A DNA stretch of 47,070 bases, from positions 1 through 47,070 of the forward strand of contig JACWEE010000004.1 in NCBI GenBank assembly GCA_014653665.1. The letters run 5' to 3'. The notes under the pieces were generated by a model that searched no databases, was not told the DNA's origin, and worked only from the letters and a program-made list of their open reading frames with translations. Source of the DNA: Pelagibacterales bacterium SAG-MED34 (GTDB lineage Bacteria; Pseudomonadota; Alphaproteobacteria; Pelagibacterales; Pelagibacteraceae). The position numbers and the translations under genes are program-made. Positions 9,522 to 17,627 of the stretch are shown in pieces; the first letter of the stretch is position 1, and every line of letters begins with the position of its first letter.

Positions 9522-10421
9522 ATGAATGCAAAGACAATAATTTCATTAGCAGACTCAAATTATTTCAATCTTTTAAACGAATTAATAGACTCTATTAATA
9601 GATTTGAACAAAGCAAAGAAATAGATATTTGCATAATGGATGCTGGATTAACGACTGATCAAATCAAGATTTTACAAAAAAAAGTATTTCAAATTAAAAA
9701 AGCAGAGTGGGATATAGAAGTACCAAATTCAAAAGTTAAAGGAAGAGAATGGTTAAAGAGTCAAGTTTCAAGAGCCTTTATACCAAATTATTTTCCAGGT
9801 TATAAAAAATATTTATGGATTGATGCCGATGCATGGGTTAATTCATGGGACTCAATTGATCTATATTTTAAGGGATGTGAAAACAAAAAATTAGCTATAG
9901 CAACATCGGCAGACAGATCGTATGGAAGAGTTCTAAGAGCAGAGTGGATATTTGGAAGTTTAGCTAGAATAAGATCACAGAATTATAAGCATGCTAAGTC
10001 TTCAGGGTTTTCCGAAAAAGTTGCAAGAGAAGTTGCACTTCAGCCTCACTTAAATATAGGATTATTTTCTTTGGAAGAAAATGCTCCACATTGGGAAGTA
10101 TGGCAAAAAAATTTAAGACAAGCATTATCCTTAGGTAAAATATGGGGCTCTGAACAGATAGCAATGAATGTTACAATTTATTCCGACAACCTAGATGTAG
10201 AAATATTACCAGCATATTGTAATTGGACACATGTGGAAGCAATGAAATTTGATAAAAAGGTTGAAACGTTTGTTGAACCATACTTACCAAATCATGAAAT
10301 TGGAATTATTCATTTAGCAGGAAAAAATAATGACAAAATAAGAAATGACAAGAATCATCTTTCCAAGATTAAAACATTGGATGGAGATATAATTGAAAAA
10401 TCCTTAAGATTTGAGAACTAG
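9522..10421 (+). CDS. Glycosyltransferase with DxD motif, acceptor unknown
   Basis: A 299-aa cytosolic or membrane-associated protein. The fold pattern fits a GT-A glycosyltransferase of the GT8-like type: an N-terminal TIISLADSNYFNLLNELIDS strand-helix, then YLWIDADAWV at about 98-107, with D101-x-D103 as the likely metal- and nucleotide-sugar-binding DxD, and a late HLAGKN segment. No membrane segment is seen. It is joined without a gap to pssA upstream and to rlmE downstream. Its place after phospholipid genes suggests a surface glycan or glycolipid role, but that is inference. The sugar and acceptor cannot be read from the sequence. Confidence 0.65.
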   Translation: MNAKTIISLADSNYFNLLNELIDSINRFEQSKEIDICIMDAGLTTDQIKILQKKVFQIKKAEWDIEVPNSKVKGREWLKSQVSRAFIPNYFPGYKKYLWIDADAWVNSWDSIDLYFKGCENKKLAIATSADRSYGRVLRAEWIFGSLARIRSQNYKHAKSSGFSEKVAREVALQPHLNIGLFSLEENAPHWEVWQKNLRQALSLGKIWGSEQIAMNVTIYSDNLDVEILPAYCNWTHVEAMKFDKKVETFVEPYLPNHEIGIIHLAGKNNDKIRNDKNHLSKIKTLDGDIIEKSLRFEN

Positions 10422-11033
10422 TTGAAAAAGAATAAATTTTCGAAGAATTGGATAATTAAGCAAAAAAGAGATATTTACGTAAAAAAATCCAAATTAGAGG
10501 GTTATAGATCCAGAGCTGTTTATAAATTAGAAGAAATAAACGCTAAATTTAAATTAATCAAAAATTATAACCTAGTTATAGATCTTGGCGCAGCCCCAGG
10601 GAGCTGGTCTCAGTACATATCAAGAAATTTCAATAACTCAAAAATAATTTCGATTGACTTAAAAGATATTGAGCCAATTAAGAATTTAGTACACATTAAA
10701 GGAGATTTCACTGAAGAGCGTAATAAAAAAAGTATACAAAACTACTTTGGAAAGAAAGTAGATCTTATAATCTCAGATATGGCAGTAAATACTACAGGCA
10801 ATAAAAGTGTAGACTCACTAGTTACAGGAGAATTGTGTATAGATGCAATGAATTTTGCTGTTGAATTACTAAATAAAAAAGGAAGTTTTGTTTCTAAACT
10901 TTTTATGGGTTCATCATTTAACGAGATTGTCGCATTAGGTAAAAAATCATTCAAAGATGTTGATATTTTTAAGCCACCCTCAAGCAGGAAAGACTCAAAG
11001 GAAAATTTTATAATTTGTAGAAATTTGAGATAG
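10422..11033 (+). CDS. rlmE: 23S rRNA (uridine-2'-O-)-methyltransferase RlmE (FtsJ/RrmJ)
   Basis: A 203-aa SAM-dependent enzyme that 2'-O-methylates U2552 (E. coli numbering) of 23S rRNA during 50S assembly. The SAM site DLGAAPGSWSQY is at 54-65. The K-D-K-E catalytic tetrad appears as K35 (in YRSRAVYKL), D119 (SDMAVNTTG), K159 (VSKLFMG) and E194 (SKENFII). The start codon is TTG, directly after the glycosyltransferase stop; there is no ATG before the conserved N-terminal region. The length is normal for the family. Confidence 0.92.
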   Translation: MKKNKFSKNWIIKQKRDIYVKKSKLEGYRSRAVYKLEEINAKFKLIKNYNLVIDLGAAPGSWSQYISRNFNNSKIISIDLKDIEPIKNLVHIKGDFTEERNKKSIQNYFGKKVDLIISDMAVNTTGNKSVDSLVTGELCIDAMNFAVELLNKKGSFVSKLFMGSSFNEIVALGKKSFKDVDIFKPPSSRKDSKENFIICRNLR

Positions 11034-11072
11034 TTATCCTTTTATTTTTTTACGAATCATTTATATAAGGAC

Positions 11073-12137
11073 ATGGAAACTATTAAAGAAGCTTTAACAT
11101 TCGATGATGTTACTTTAGCACCAAATTACTCAGAAATTCTTCCAAGTGAAGTAAATACTTCAATTAATTTGACAGAAAGTTTAAAGATAGAAATACCCCT
11201 TTTATCTTCAGCAATGGATACTGTTACAGAGAGTACAATGGGTATTGCAATGGCAAAAGCTGGAGGATTAGGAATAATTCATAGAAACCTAGATATAAAA
11301 GAACAAATTAAAGAAATAAGAAAAGTAAAATTAAAAAAAATATTAGTAGGCGCAGCAGTTGGAGCAAGTGAAAAAGAACTCAACAGAGCTGAAAAAATAT
11401 TAAAAGAGAATTTAGATATAATAGTAATTGATACTGCACATGGTCACACTAAAAAGGTTGGAGATATAATTAAAAAAATCCAAAAATTACGTCCTAAAAA
11501 AACAGCAATTTGTGCTGGAAATATAGCTACAGCAGAAGCTGCAAAGTTTTTAGTTGGACTAGGTGTTGATATTATAAAAGTTGGAATTGGCCCAGGATCT
11601 ATATGTACAACAAGACTTGTGGCAGGAATAGGAGTTCCACAATTAAGTGCAATATTAAATGTTAAAAAAGGAATTGGAAAAAATAAAACAAGAATAATTG
11701 CTGATGGAGGTATAAAATTTTCTGGTGATATTGCAAAAGCGCTAGCAGCTGGAGCAGATGCTGTCATGATAGGATCGTTATTTGCAGGAACTGATGAAGC
11801 GCCTGGAAAAAAAATAAAGAAAAATGGCAAATTTTACAAATATTTTAGGGGCATGGGATCAATAGGTGCAATGAATAAAGGTTCAGCAGATAGATATTTT
11901 CAATCAAAACAAAAGGATACATCAAAATACGTAGCAGAGGGCGTAGAAGGATACATTAAATATAAAGGTGGAGTTGATAAAATAATATACAACTTAGTTG
12001 GAGGTTTAAAATCTTCAATGGGTTATTTGGGAGCCAAGAAAGTAACAGATTTGAGAAAAAAACCAAAGTTTGTAAAAATTACTAAAGCAGGTTTTTACGA
12101 AAGTATGGTACACAATATAGATATGATAAAAAAATAA
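11073..12137 (+). CDS. guaB: IMP dehydrogenase lacking the CBS (Bateman) domain
   Basis: It oxidises IMP to XMP, the committed step of GMP synthesis. The catalytic barrel is complete: the N-terminal LTFDDVTLAPNYSEILPSEV, the catalytic loop GIGPGSICTTR with Cys178, and the mobile flap YFRGMGSIGAMNKGSADRYF with the Arg-Tyr dyad. At 354 aa it is about 130 residues shorter than the usual 488-aa enzyme. The chain runs from GGLGIIHRNLDIKEQIKEIRKVK directly into KKILVGAAVG, exactly where the two CBS domains normally sit. GMP reductase has a similar length, but the flap and Cys-loop (TTRLVAGIGVPQ) are those of IMPDH. guaA follows after one small gene, which fits this role. Confidence 0.93.
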   Translation: METIKEALTFDDVTLAPNYSEILPSEVNTSINLTESLKIEIPLLSSAMDTVTESTMGIAMAKAGGLGIIHRNLDIKEQIKEIRKVKLKKILVGAAVGASEKELNRAEKILKENLDIIVIDTAHGHTKKVGDIIKKIQKLRPKKTAICAGNIATAEAAKFLVGLGVDIIKVGIGPGSICTTRLVAGIGVPQLSAILNVKKGIGKNKTRIIADGGIKFSGDIAKALAAGADAVMIGSLFAGTDEAPGKKIKKNGKFYKYFRGMGSIGAMNKGSADRYFQSKQKDTSKYVAEGVEGYIKYKGGVDKIIYNLVGGLKSSMGYLGAKKVTDLRKKPKFVKITKAGFYESMVHNIDMIKK

Positions 12138-12139
12138 CT

Positions 12140-12568
12140 ATGAGATACTTAATTTTAATAATTACATTTTTTTTATTCACTATTTTTGCAAAGGCAGATG
12201 AAAATAATTTTTTTAAAGAGGCTAAGAATTTATTCGATAAGGAAAAATACGAAGATTCAAAGTTTTTATTTCATAAAAACATAGTTTATAACCCAAAAGA
12301 CTCAGCTTCTTACCTTTATCTTGCTAAAATATTCAAAATTGAGGAGGATAAAAGACAAGAAGAAAAGAATATTAAAACTACCTTACTTTTAGATCCCAAG
12401 AATGAAGAGGCAATGTACCTTTTAATTGATATGGAATTAGAAAGGTCAAACTTTTCAAAAGCAGATGAACTAAGTAAAGATTTTAAGAAAATATGTATGG
12501 ATATGTGTGAAAAGATTGCTTTAATAGAAAGTCGTTTAAAAGATTTTGAAAGAAAAGATGCGTCTTGA
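12140..12568 (+). CDS. Small exported TPR-repeat protein
   Basis: A 142-aa protein with a signal peptide (about 1-19, [19 protein letters not shown]) and then tandem helix pairs of tetratricopeptide type. Visible repeats are [36 protein letters not shown] and [17 protein letters not shown]. It is probably a periplasmic protein-protein interaction module; no partner is evident. It starts two bases after guaB and its end overlaps the proposed guaA start by 11 bases, so it is translated within the gua operon. Its function in that setting is unknown. Confidence 0.75.
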   Translation: MRYLILIITFFLFTIFAKADENNFFKEAKNLFDKEKYEDSKFLFHKNIVYNPKDSASYLYLAKIFKIEEDKRQEEKNIKTTLLLDPKNEEAMYLLIDMELERSNFSKADELSKDFKKICMDMCEKIALIESRLKDFERKDAS

Positions 12569-14120
12569 GGACACTCTCAACAAAATACTAATTGTAGACT
12601 TTGGGTCTCAATTTACCCAACTAATTGCGAGGAAAATAAGAGAACTAGGTATTTATTGTGAAATAAAAAGTCACAAAAAAATAGAAAAATTTGTAAATTT
12701 TGAAAAAAATATTAAAGGTATAATTTTATCTGGTGGACCTTTGAATGTTTATGAGAGTAAAAAAGTAAAATTTAATAATAAACTTCTTAAACTAGAAGTG
12801 CCCGTACTAGGCATATGTTTCGGACATCAGATTATTTCAAAATCAATGGGAGGAAGAGTAAGAAGTTCTAAACACAGAGAATTTGGGTTAGCTGAAGTAA
12901 AAGAAATTAGAAAAAGCAAATTAACAAAAGATTTTTTTTTTAAGGGTAAAAATAATGTGTGGATGAGCCACGCTGATCAAGTTACAAAATTAGCAAAAAA
13001 TTTTAAAATAATTGCACAAAGTAAAAACTCCAAGATGTGTGTTATAGAACATGTTGAAAAAAAAATGTTTGGTATCCAATTTCATCCAGAGGTAAGCCAT
13101 ACAAACAAAGGAAAGCTAATACTAAAAAATTTTGTATTTTCTATATGTAAATTAAATAAGAACTGGTCCTCTAAAGATCAGAAAAAAAAATTAATAAATG
13201 AAGTAAGAAATTCCGTAGGAAATTCAAAGGTTATTTGCGCCTTATCTGGAGGCGTCGATAGCAGTGTAGTCGCTAAATTGCTATCAAATGCAATAGGAAA
13301 AAAATTAACATGTATCTTTGTTAATACTGGTTTGCTTAGGAAAGATGAAGAAAAGCAAGTTGTAAACACATTTAAGAAGCGATTTAAAATTAATCTTATT
13401 TATGTGAACGCTGAAAATTTATTTTTATCAAAATTAAAAAATGTTTCTGATCCAGAAAAAAAAAGAAAAATAATTGGAAATCTTTTTATAAAAATATTTG
13501 AAAAATATTCAAATAAAATTAAAAATGTAAAATTTTTAGCACAAGGAACTTTGTACCCTGATTTAATCGAAAGTAAATCAGTAACAGGAAGCCAAACCTC
13601 AAAAATTAAGTCACACCATAATGTAGGTGGTTTACCAAAAAAAATGAAACTTAAATTAGTAGAGCCACTAAAATATCTTTTTAAAGATGAGGTTAGAAAA
13701 CTAGGGTTAGAACTTGGATTAAGTAATGAAATTATATCTAGACATCCATTTCCAGGGCCAGGTCTTGCAATAAGAATGCCTGGTATAATCACTAAAGAAA
13801 AAATAAAAATTTTAAAAGAGGCTGACAATTACTTTATAAAATCTTTAAAAGACAATAAATTATATGACAAGATTTGGCAGGCTTACGCTGCCTTACTTCC
13901 TGTAAAGACTGTTGGTGTAATGGGAGATAATAGAACTTATGAGTATCTTTGTCTGTTAAGGGCAATCACCTCAGAAGATGGGATGACAGCTGATTACTTT
14001 CAATTTAGCAAATCTTTCATGCAGTCAATATCTAATCAAATTGTAAATAATATTAGAGGTATTAATAGAGTTGTATATGATGTTACTTCAAAGCCTCCAA
14101 GTACTATTGAATTGGAATAA
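12558..14120 (+). CDS. guaA: GMP synthase (glutamine-hydrolysing)
   Basis: It converts XMP to GMP with ammonia from glutamine. The order is: class I amidotransferase domain ([21 protein letters not shown]; nucleophile Cys in GICFGHQI; the His and Glu of FHPEVSH), ATP-pyrophosphatase domain with the PP-loop SGGVDSS, and a C-terminal dimerisation domain ending KPPSTIELE. The length of 520 aa is normal. I use the ATG at 12558; a TTG at 12546 would add four residues. The final seven codons and the stop lie inside the first copy of a 23-bp repeat that continues twice downstream. Confidence 0.95.
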   Translation: MRLEDTLNKILIVDFGSQFTQLIARKIRELGIYCEIKSHKKIEKFVNFEKNIKGIILSGGPLNVYESKKVKFNNKLLKLEVPVLGICFGHQIISKSMGGRVRSSKHREFGLAEVKEIRKSKLTKDFFFKGKNNVWMSHADQVTKLAKNFKIIAQSKNSKMCVIEHVEKKMFGIQFHPEVSHTNKGKLILKNFVFSICKLNKNWSSKDQKKKLINEVRNSVGNSKVICALSGGVDSSVVAKLLSNAIGKKLTCIFVNTGLLRKDEEKQVVNTFKKRFKINLIYVNAENLFLSKLKNVSDPEKKRKIIGNLFIKIFEKYSNKIKNVKFLAQGTLYPDLIESKSVTGSQTSKIKSHHNVGGLPKKMKLKLVEPLKYLFKDEVRKLGLELGLSNEIISRHPFPGPGLAIRMPGIITKEKIKILKEADNYFIKSLKDNKLYDKIWQAYAALLPVKTVGVMGDNRTYEYLCLLRAITSEDGMTADYFQFSKSFMQSISNQIVNNIRGINRVVYDVTSKPPSTIELE

Positions 14121-14166
14121 CAAGTACTATTGAATTGGAATAACAAGTACTATTGAATTGGAATAA
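14098..14166 (+). repeat. three perfect tandem copies of a 23-bp unit at the guaA stop
   Basis: The unit starts CAAGTACTATTGAATT and ends in TAA. It occurs at 14098-14120, 14121-14143 and 14144-14166 with no mismatch. The first copy is the genuine end of guaA, since STIELE-stop matches the family's usual C-terminus; the other two are non-coding duplicates. Because 23 is not a multiple of three, each copy falls in a different frame. It is probably a recent slippage event and could vary in copy number between strains. Confidence 0.97.
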
Positions 14167-14188
14167 TAAGACTATATAAGTAATTTAC

Positions 14189-14608
14189 ATGAAATATTTA
14201 CATACAATGATCCGAGTTTCAAATATTCAAGATTCTCTTAAATTCTTTTGTGATGGATTAGGATTAAAAGAAACAAAAAGAATGGAAAATGAAAAAGGTA
14301 GATATACGCTAATTTTCCTTGCAGCTCCAAATGATGAAAATGCTGAAATTGAGTTAACTTATAACTGGGATGGAGATAATTTAGGTGATGGATCCAGAAA
14401 CTTTGGACATTTAGCTTACAGAGTTGAAAATATATATGAGACATGTCAGAGATTAAAAGATATGGGGTATACTATAAACAGACCACCTAGAGATGGTCAT
14501 ATGGCCTTTGTTAGATCTCCAGACAAAATATCAGTAGAAATTCTTCAAGAAGGCAACTTGGAACCCATGGAACCCTGGAAATCTATGGAAAATACAGGCA
14601 CTTGGTAA
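14189..14608 (+). CDS. gloA: Lactoylglutathione lyase (glyoxalase I)
   Basis: A 139-aa metalloenzyme that isomerises the methylglyoxal-glutathione hemithioacetal to S-lactoylglutathione. The family N-terminus YLHTMIRVSNIQDSLKFFCDGLGL includes His5, the first metal ligand. IELTYNWDG carries the glutamate ligand, FGHLAYRV the second histidine and VEILQEG the last glutamate. The length matches the bacterial homodimeric form. It follows the guaA tandem repeat by 22 bases and lies ten bases before panB. There is no obvious metabolic link with panB. Confidence 0.9.
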   Translation: MKYLHTMIRVSNIQDSLKFFCDGLGLKETKRMENEKGRYTLIFLAAPNDENAEIELTYNWDGDNLGDGSRNFGHLAYRVENIYETCQRLKDMGYTINRPPRDGHMAFVRSPDKISVEILQEGNLEPMEPWKSMENTGTW

Positions 14609-14618
14609 GCAGATCTTT

Positions 14619-15398
14619 ATGCTTACAAAAATAAGCAGGCTGGCACTTAAAAAAAAAAAGAACTCAAAAATTGTTTGTTTGACTGCCTATTCAAAAAATA
14701 TAGCAGAACAAATCGACAACTATGCAGATTTAGTACTTGTTGGCGATTCGTTAGGTTCAGTTTTGTATAATTTTGATACCACAAGAAAAGTAAATTTATC
14801 AATGATGATTGAACACTCCAAGAGTGTACGAAAAGGAGTAAAAAAAAGTTTATTGATTGTAGATATGCCTTTCAACTCTTACAAAAACAAATCACAAGCG
14901 CTTAAAAATTGTAAAAAAGTAATGAAAGAAACAAAATGTGATGGAATAAAATTAGAAGGAGGCAGAAAAATAACAGAAATTGTAAAACATTTAGTCAAAT
15001 TTAAAATTCCTGTGATAGGTCACATCGGTATAACCCCACAATCTGTAAGAGGTAAATTTAGATACAAAGGTAAAACAGATATAGAAAAAAAAAATTTATT
15101 AAAAGACTCTAAATCGTTAGAGGAGGCAGGAGTATTTGCAATTGTTTTAGAATGTATAGAAAAAAAAGTTTCACAAGAAATAACAGAATCAGTTAATGTT
15201 CCCACAATAGGCATTGGTTCCTCAAATTTTTGTGATGGTCAAATTTTAGTAACAGATGATTTATTAGGCTTAACAGATAATAATATAAAGTTCGTTAAGA
15301 AATATGCTAATTTGAAAAATAACATCAGGAATGCAGTTAAAAAGTTTAAATTAGATGTTAAAAGCGGGTCCTACCCCTCAGCTAAATATTCCTATTAA
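14619..15398 (+). CDS. panB: 3-methyl-2-oxobutanoate hydroxymethyltransferase
   Basis: A 259-aa enzyme that makes ketopantoate from alpha-ketoisovalerate and methylene-tetrahydrofolate, the first step to pantothenate. Diagnostic segments are KIVCLTAYSKNIAEQ, LVLVGDSLGSVLYNFDTT (metal and substrate site), GIKLEGG, VIGHIGITPQSV, the catalytic VLECI strand and IGIGSSNFCDGQILVTDDLLGL. All expected blocks are present. No panC, panD or panE is in this window, so a complete pathway cannot be judged. The 3' end overlaps the convergent TerC-like gene by four bases. Confidence 0.93.
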   Translation: MLTKISRLALKKKKNSKIVCLTAYSKNIAEQIDNYADLVLVGDSLGSVLYNFDTTRKVNLSMMIEHSKSVRKGVKKSLLIVDMPFNSYKNKSQALKNCKKVMKETKCDGIKLEGGRKITEIVKHLVKFKIPVIGHIGITPQSVRGKFRYKGKTDIEKKNLLKDSKSLEEAGVFAIVLECIEKKVSQEITESVNVPTIGIGSSNFCDGQILVTDDLLGLTDNNIKFVKKYANLKNNIRNAVKKFKLDVKSGSYPSAKYSY

Positions 15399-16009
15399 AA
15401 ATATTTTTTAAATCCTTCGTTAATCTTTAAAATTTCCAAATCAACAAGTCCTCCAATTATAAGTTGTATTGCAACTAAAAGAATAAATGCTAGGCCAACA
15501 TAGACAACCCATAAATGTTTCTGAATATAATTAGCTAAGTATGTTGCCATTGCTCCAGTAAGCACCACAGATAGTATTAAACCAAAAATCATAAACCCAA
15601 AGTTACCCTTAGAGGCTCCAACAACACCTATAACATTATCAAAACTGATTGTGATATCCGCGAAGAGTACTTTATACATACCCTTTGCAAATGAAGGTTC
15701 TAATGATTTTTTTGTGGGTGATTTTGCTGTCTTTTGAATTTGAAAAAGATCTTTTCTTAAATCATTTACTATCCAAATTAAAAGTAGCCCTCCTAAAATC
15801 TTTATAAAATAGAATTTGAATAGATATGTAGCAAATACTGCAAATATTACTTTAAAAACTAATGCTCCAACTACTCCCCAAAAGATTATCTTCTTTCTAT
15901 TTTTTGGAACAAAATTAGCAGCTATCAGGCCGATAATAATGGCATTATCAGCCGCTAAGATGATGTCTATAAAGATGATTTGTAATAAAATAAGGGATTC
16001 TTCGATCAA
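15395..16009 (-). CDS. TerC/YjbE-family integral membrane protein (possible metal transporter)
   Basis: A 204-aa protein with about six to seven membrane segments. The family motif is clear: IDIILAADNAIIIGLIA near residues 14-30 and a second, inverted copy DITISFDNVIGVVGAS near 117-132. The acidic residues within these membrane segments are typical of TerC-superfamily proteins. Some relatives export manganese or help metallate exported proteins, so metal transport is the likely role but not shown here. It is convergent with panB (four-base overlap) and divergent from dctP. No riboswitch of the Mn (yybP-ykoY) type is recognisable in the 113-base leader region. Confidence 0.82.
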   Translation of the reverse strand: MIEESLILLQIIFIDIILAADNAIIIGLIAANFVPKNRKKIIFWGVVGALVFKVIFAVFATYLFKFYFIKILGGLLLIWIVNDLRKDLFQIQKTAKSPTKKSLEPSFAKGMYKVLFADITISFDNVIGVVGASKGNFGFMIFGLILSVVLTGAMATYLANYIQKHLWVVYVGLAFILLVAIQLIIGGLVDLEILKINEGFKKYF

Positions 16010-16113
16010 GATATCTATATAATAGTAATTATTCTTAAATTTTCAATAAAACATATAAAATTTTCTATTGATTTAATAAATAATACATAATCAGATGTAT
16101 TTTTTAAAAATAT

Positions 16114-16118
16114 GGAGG
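16114..16118 (+). promoter_or_regulatory. strong ribosome binding site of dctP
   Basis: GGAGG lies four bases before the dctP ATG. Most genes in this window have no recognisable Shine-Dalgarno sequence, so this site suggests a high translation rate for the binding protein. It also fixes the start at 16123. Confidence 0.75.
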
Positions 16119-16122
16119 ATTA

Positions 16123-17094
16123 ATGAAAAATTTAAAAACTTTAGTTTCTGTTTTATTTTCTGTTTTATTAACCGTTAATGTAAATGCTGCAGAGAAGTGG
16201 GATATGGCTCTAGCTTATGGTGCTAGTAACTTCCATTCAGCTAATGCTGCAGAATTTGCTAAAAACGTATCAGAGAAAAGTGGAGGCAAATTAACAATCG
16301 TAACTCATCCTGGTGGATCATTATTTAAGGGTGGAGAAATTTTTAGAGCAGTTAGAACTGGTCAGGCCCAAATAGGTGAAAGATTTATGTCAGCTTTAGG
16401 TAAAGAAGATCCAATTTTAGAGATTGACTCACAGCCATTTCTTGCAACTTCGTATAAAGATGCAATGAGTTTATACCAAGCATCTAAACCTGCAATTATC
16501 GAAGGTCTTGATAAAAAAGGATTAGTATTCTTGTATGCTGTGCCATGGCCAGCTCAAGGTCTTTACAGTAAAAATGAAATCAACAGTGTTGCGGATCTAG
16601 AGGGCTTAAAATTTAGAGCTTATAATTCGGCTACAATAAGAATGGCTGAGCTAACTGGAATGACACCTACTAAAATTGAGGCTGCAGAAATAAGCCAAGC
16701 ATTTTCAACTGGTGCAGTTGAAAGTATGATTACTTCACCAACAACTGGTAAAAACAGTAAGATATGGGAGAACGGTGTAAAATACTTCTATGATATTGCT
16801 GCTTGGTTTCCAAAAAATATGGTTGTTGCTCATAGAGGGTCTTGGAATAAGTTAGATGCAGATACTCAAACTCTGATAATGAAAGAAGCAAAGGCTGCTG
16901 AAGAAAAAGGCTGGATGCTTTCTAGAATAGGAAATGTTGAAGACAAAAAAGCCTTAGCCGCAGCCGGTATGGTAGTTGGAAAAGTTAATGCTGATTTAGA
17001 AAAACATTTTCAAAAAGTGGGTTCTAAAATGGCAAAAGAGTGGAAGAAAAAAGCAGGTAAAAGAGGATCTGCTGTGCTTGCCGCTTACAAATAA
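16123..17094 (+). CDS. dctP: TRAP transporter periplasmic substrate-binding protein
   Basis: A 323-aa solute receptor of the DctP family that captures an organic acid (or a related carboxylated solute) in the periplasm and hands it to DctQM. A signal peptide (about 1-22, ending VNAAE) is visible. The ligand-binding segment LEGLKFRAYNSATIRMAELTGMTPTKIEAAEISQAF has the conserved Arg that holds the substrate carboxylate. The middle segment VPWPAQGLYSKNEI is typical of the family. The ligand cannot be read from the sequence. A strong Shine-Dalgarno site precedes it and a terminator hairpin follows, so more receptor than membrane subunit is likely made. Confidence 0.92.
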   Translation: MKNLKTLVSVLFSVLLTVNVNAAEKWDMALAYGASNFHSANAAEFAKNVSEKSGGKLTIVTHPGGSLFKGGEIFRAVRTGQAQIGERFMSALGKEDPILEIDSQPFLATSYKDAMSLYQASKPAIIEGLDKKGLVFLYAVPWPAQGLYSKNEINSVADLEGLKFRAYNSATIRMAELTGMTPTKIEAAEISQAFSTGAVESMITSPTTGKNSKIWENGVKYFYDIAAWFPKNMVVAHRGSWNKLDADTQTLIMKEAKAAEEKGWMLSRIGNVEDKKALAAAGMVVGKVNADLEKHFQKVGSKMAKEWKKKAGKRGSAVLAAYK

Positions 17095-17106
17095 TATTAT
17101 TATAAT

Positions 17107-17138
17107 AAAAAAGGCCGTGTAAAAAACGGCCTTTTTTT
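17107..17138 (+). terminator. intrinsic (attenuating) terminator between dctP and dctQ
   Basis: AAAAAAGGCCGT (17107-17118) pairs with ACGGCCTTTTTT (17126-17137), a 12-bp stem with a 7-base loop, followed by another T. The run of T ends one base before the dctQ ATG at 17139. It should end most dctP transcripts and let a fraction read through into dctQM. Confidence 0.92.
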
Positions 17139-17627
17139 ATGTTAATTAAAATAAATAAATATCTAAATAACCTCTATAATTTTTCAGGTTATATAGCCGC
17201 TTTTTTTTTAATATTAGTAGCTTCATTCATTTTAACCGGGATAGCTTCTAGAATTTTTGGTTTTTATATTAGAGGTCTTGCAGAGTATTCAGGTTACAGC
17301 ATGGCTGCATCTTCATTTTTTGCCTTATCTTACACATTTATTGATGGTGGTCATATTCGAATTACTTTATTTCTAGAAAAAGCCACAGGACTTAGAAAGA
17401 GGTTTCTTGAAATCTGGAGTTTGATAGTTGCTACTATATTTTCTGGATATATGGCTTTTTATTTTCTTAAAATGTTAAAAATATCCTATGAGTTTCAAGA
17501 AAGAAGTGAAGGGGCTGATGAAATTTTAATTTGGATACCTCAAACAAGTGTAGCTATAGGTTCATTATTATTCTTTATATGTGTGTTTCATCAATTTATT
17601 TTAAAAATAGTTAATAAGTATGACTGA
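17139..17627 (+). CDS. dctQ: TRAP transporter small membrane subunit
   Basis: A 162-aa protein with four hydrophobic segments (about residues 15-38, 50-66, 88-110 and 133-153), the standard DctQ topology. It works with the large subunit DctM in sodium-driven uptake of the DctP ligand. The ATG directly follows the T-run of the preceding terminator, so there is no room for a Shine-Dalgarno site. Translation must depend on the read-through transcript or another start signal. No later Met precedes the first membrane segment. The 3' end overlaps dctM by eight bases. Confidence 0.88.
   Translation: MLIKINKYLNNLYNFSGYIAAFFLILVASFILTGIASRIFGFYIRGLAEYSGYSMAASSFFALSYTFIDGGHIRITLFLEKATGLRKRFLEIWSLIVATIFSGYMAFYFLKMLKISYEFQERSEGADEILIWIPQTSVAIGSLLFFICVFHQFILKIVNKYD

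Noticed and set aside
11444-11830. 128-codon minus-strand open frame within guaB
   Set aside because: Shadow of the conserved guaB frame; the protein is low-complexity and Pro/Phe-rich, with no family pattern.
13400-13828. 142-codon minus-strand open frame within guaA
   Set aside because: Shadow frame over well-conserved guaA sequence.
16010-16122. Possible riboswitch between the TerC-like gene and dctP
   Set aside because: The 113 bases are nearly all A and T with no stable stem or GC core. Nothing matches a known riboswitch; only the dctP ribosome binding site is supported.
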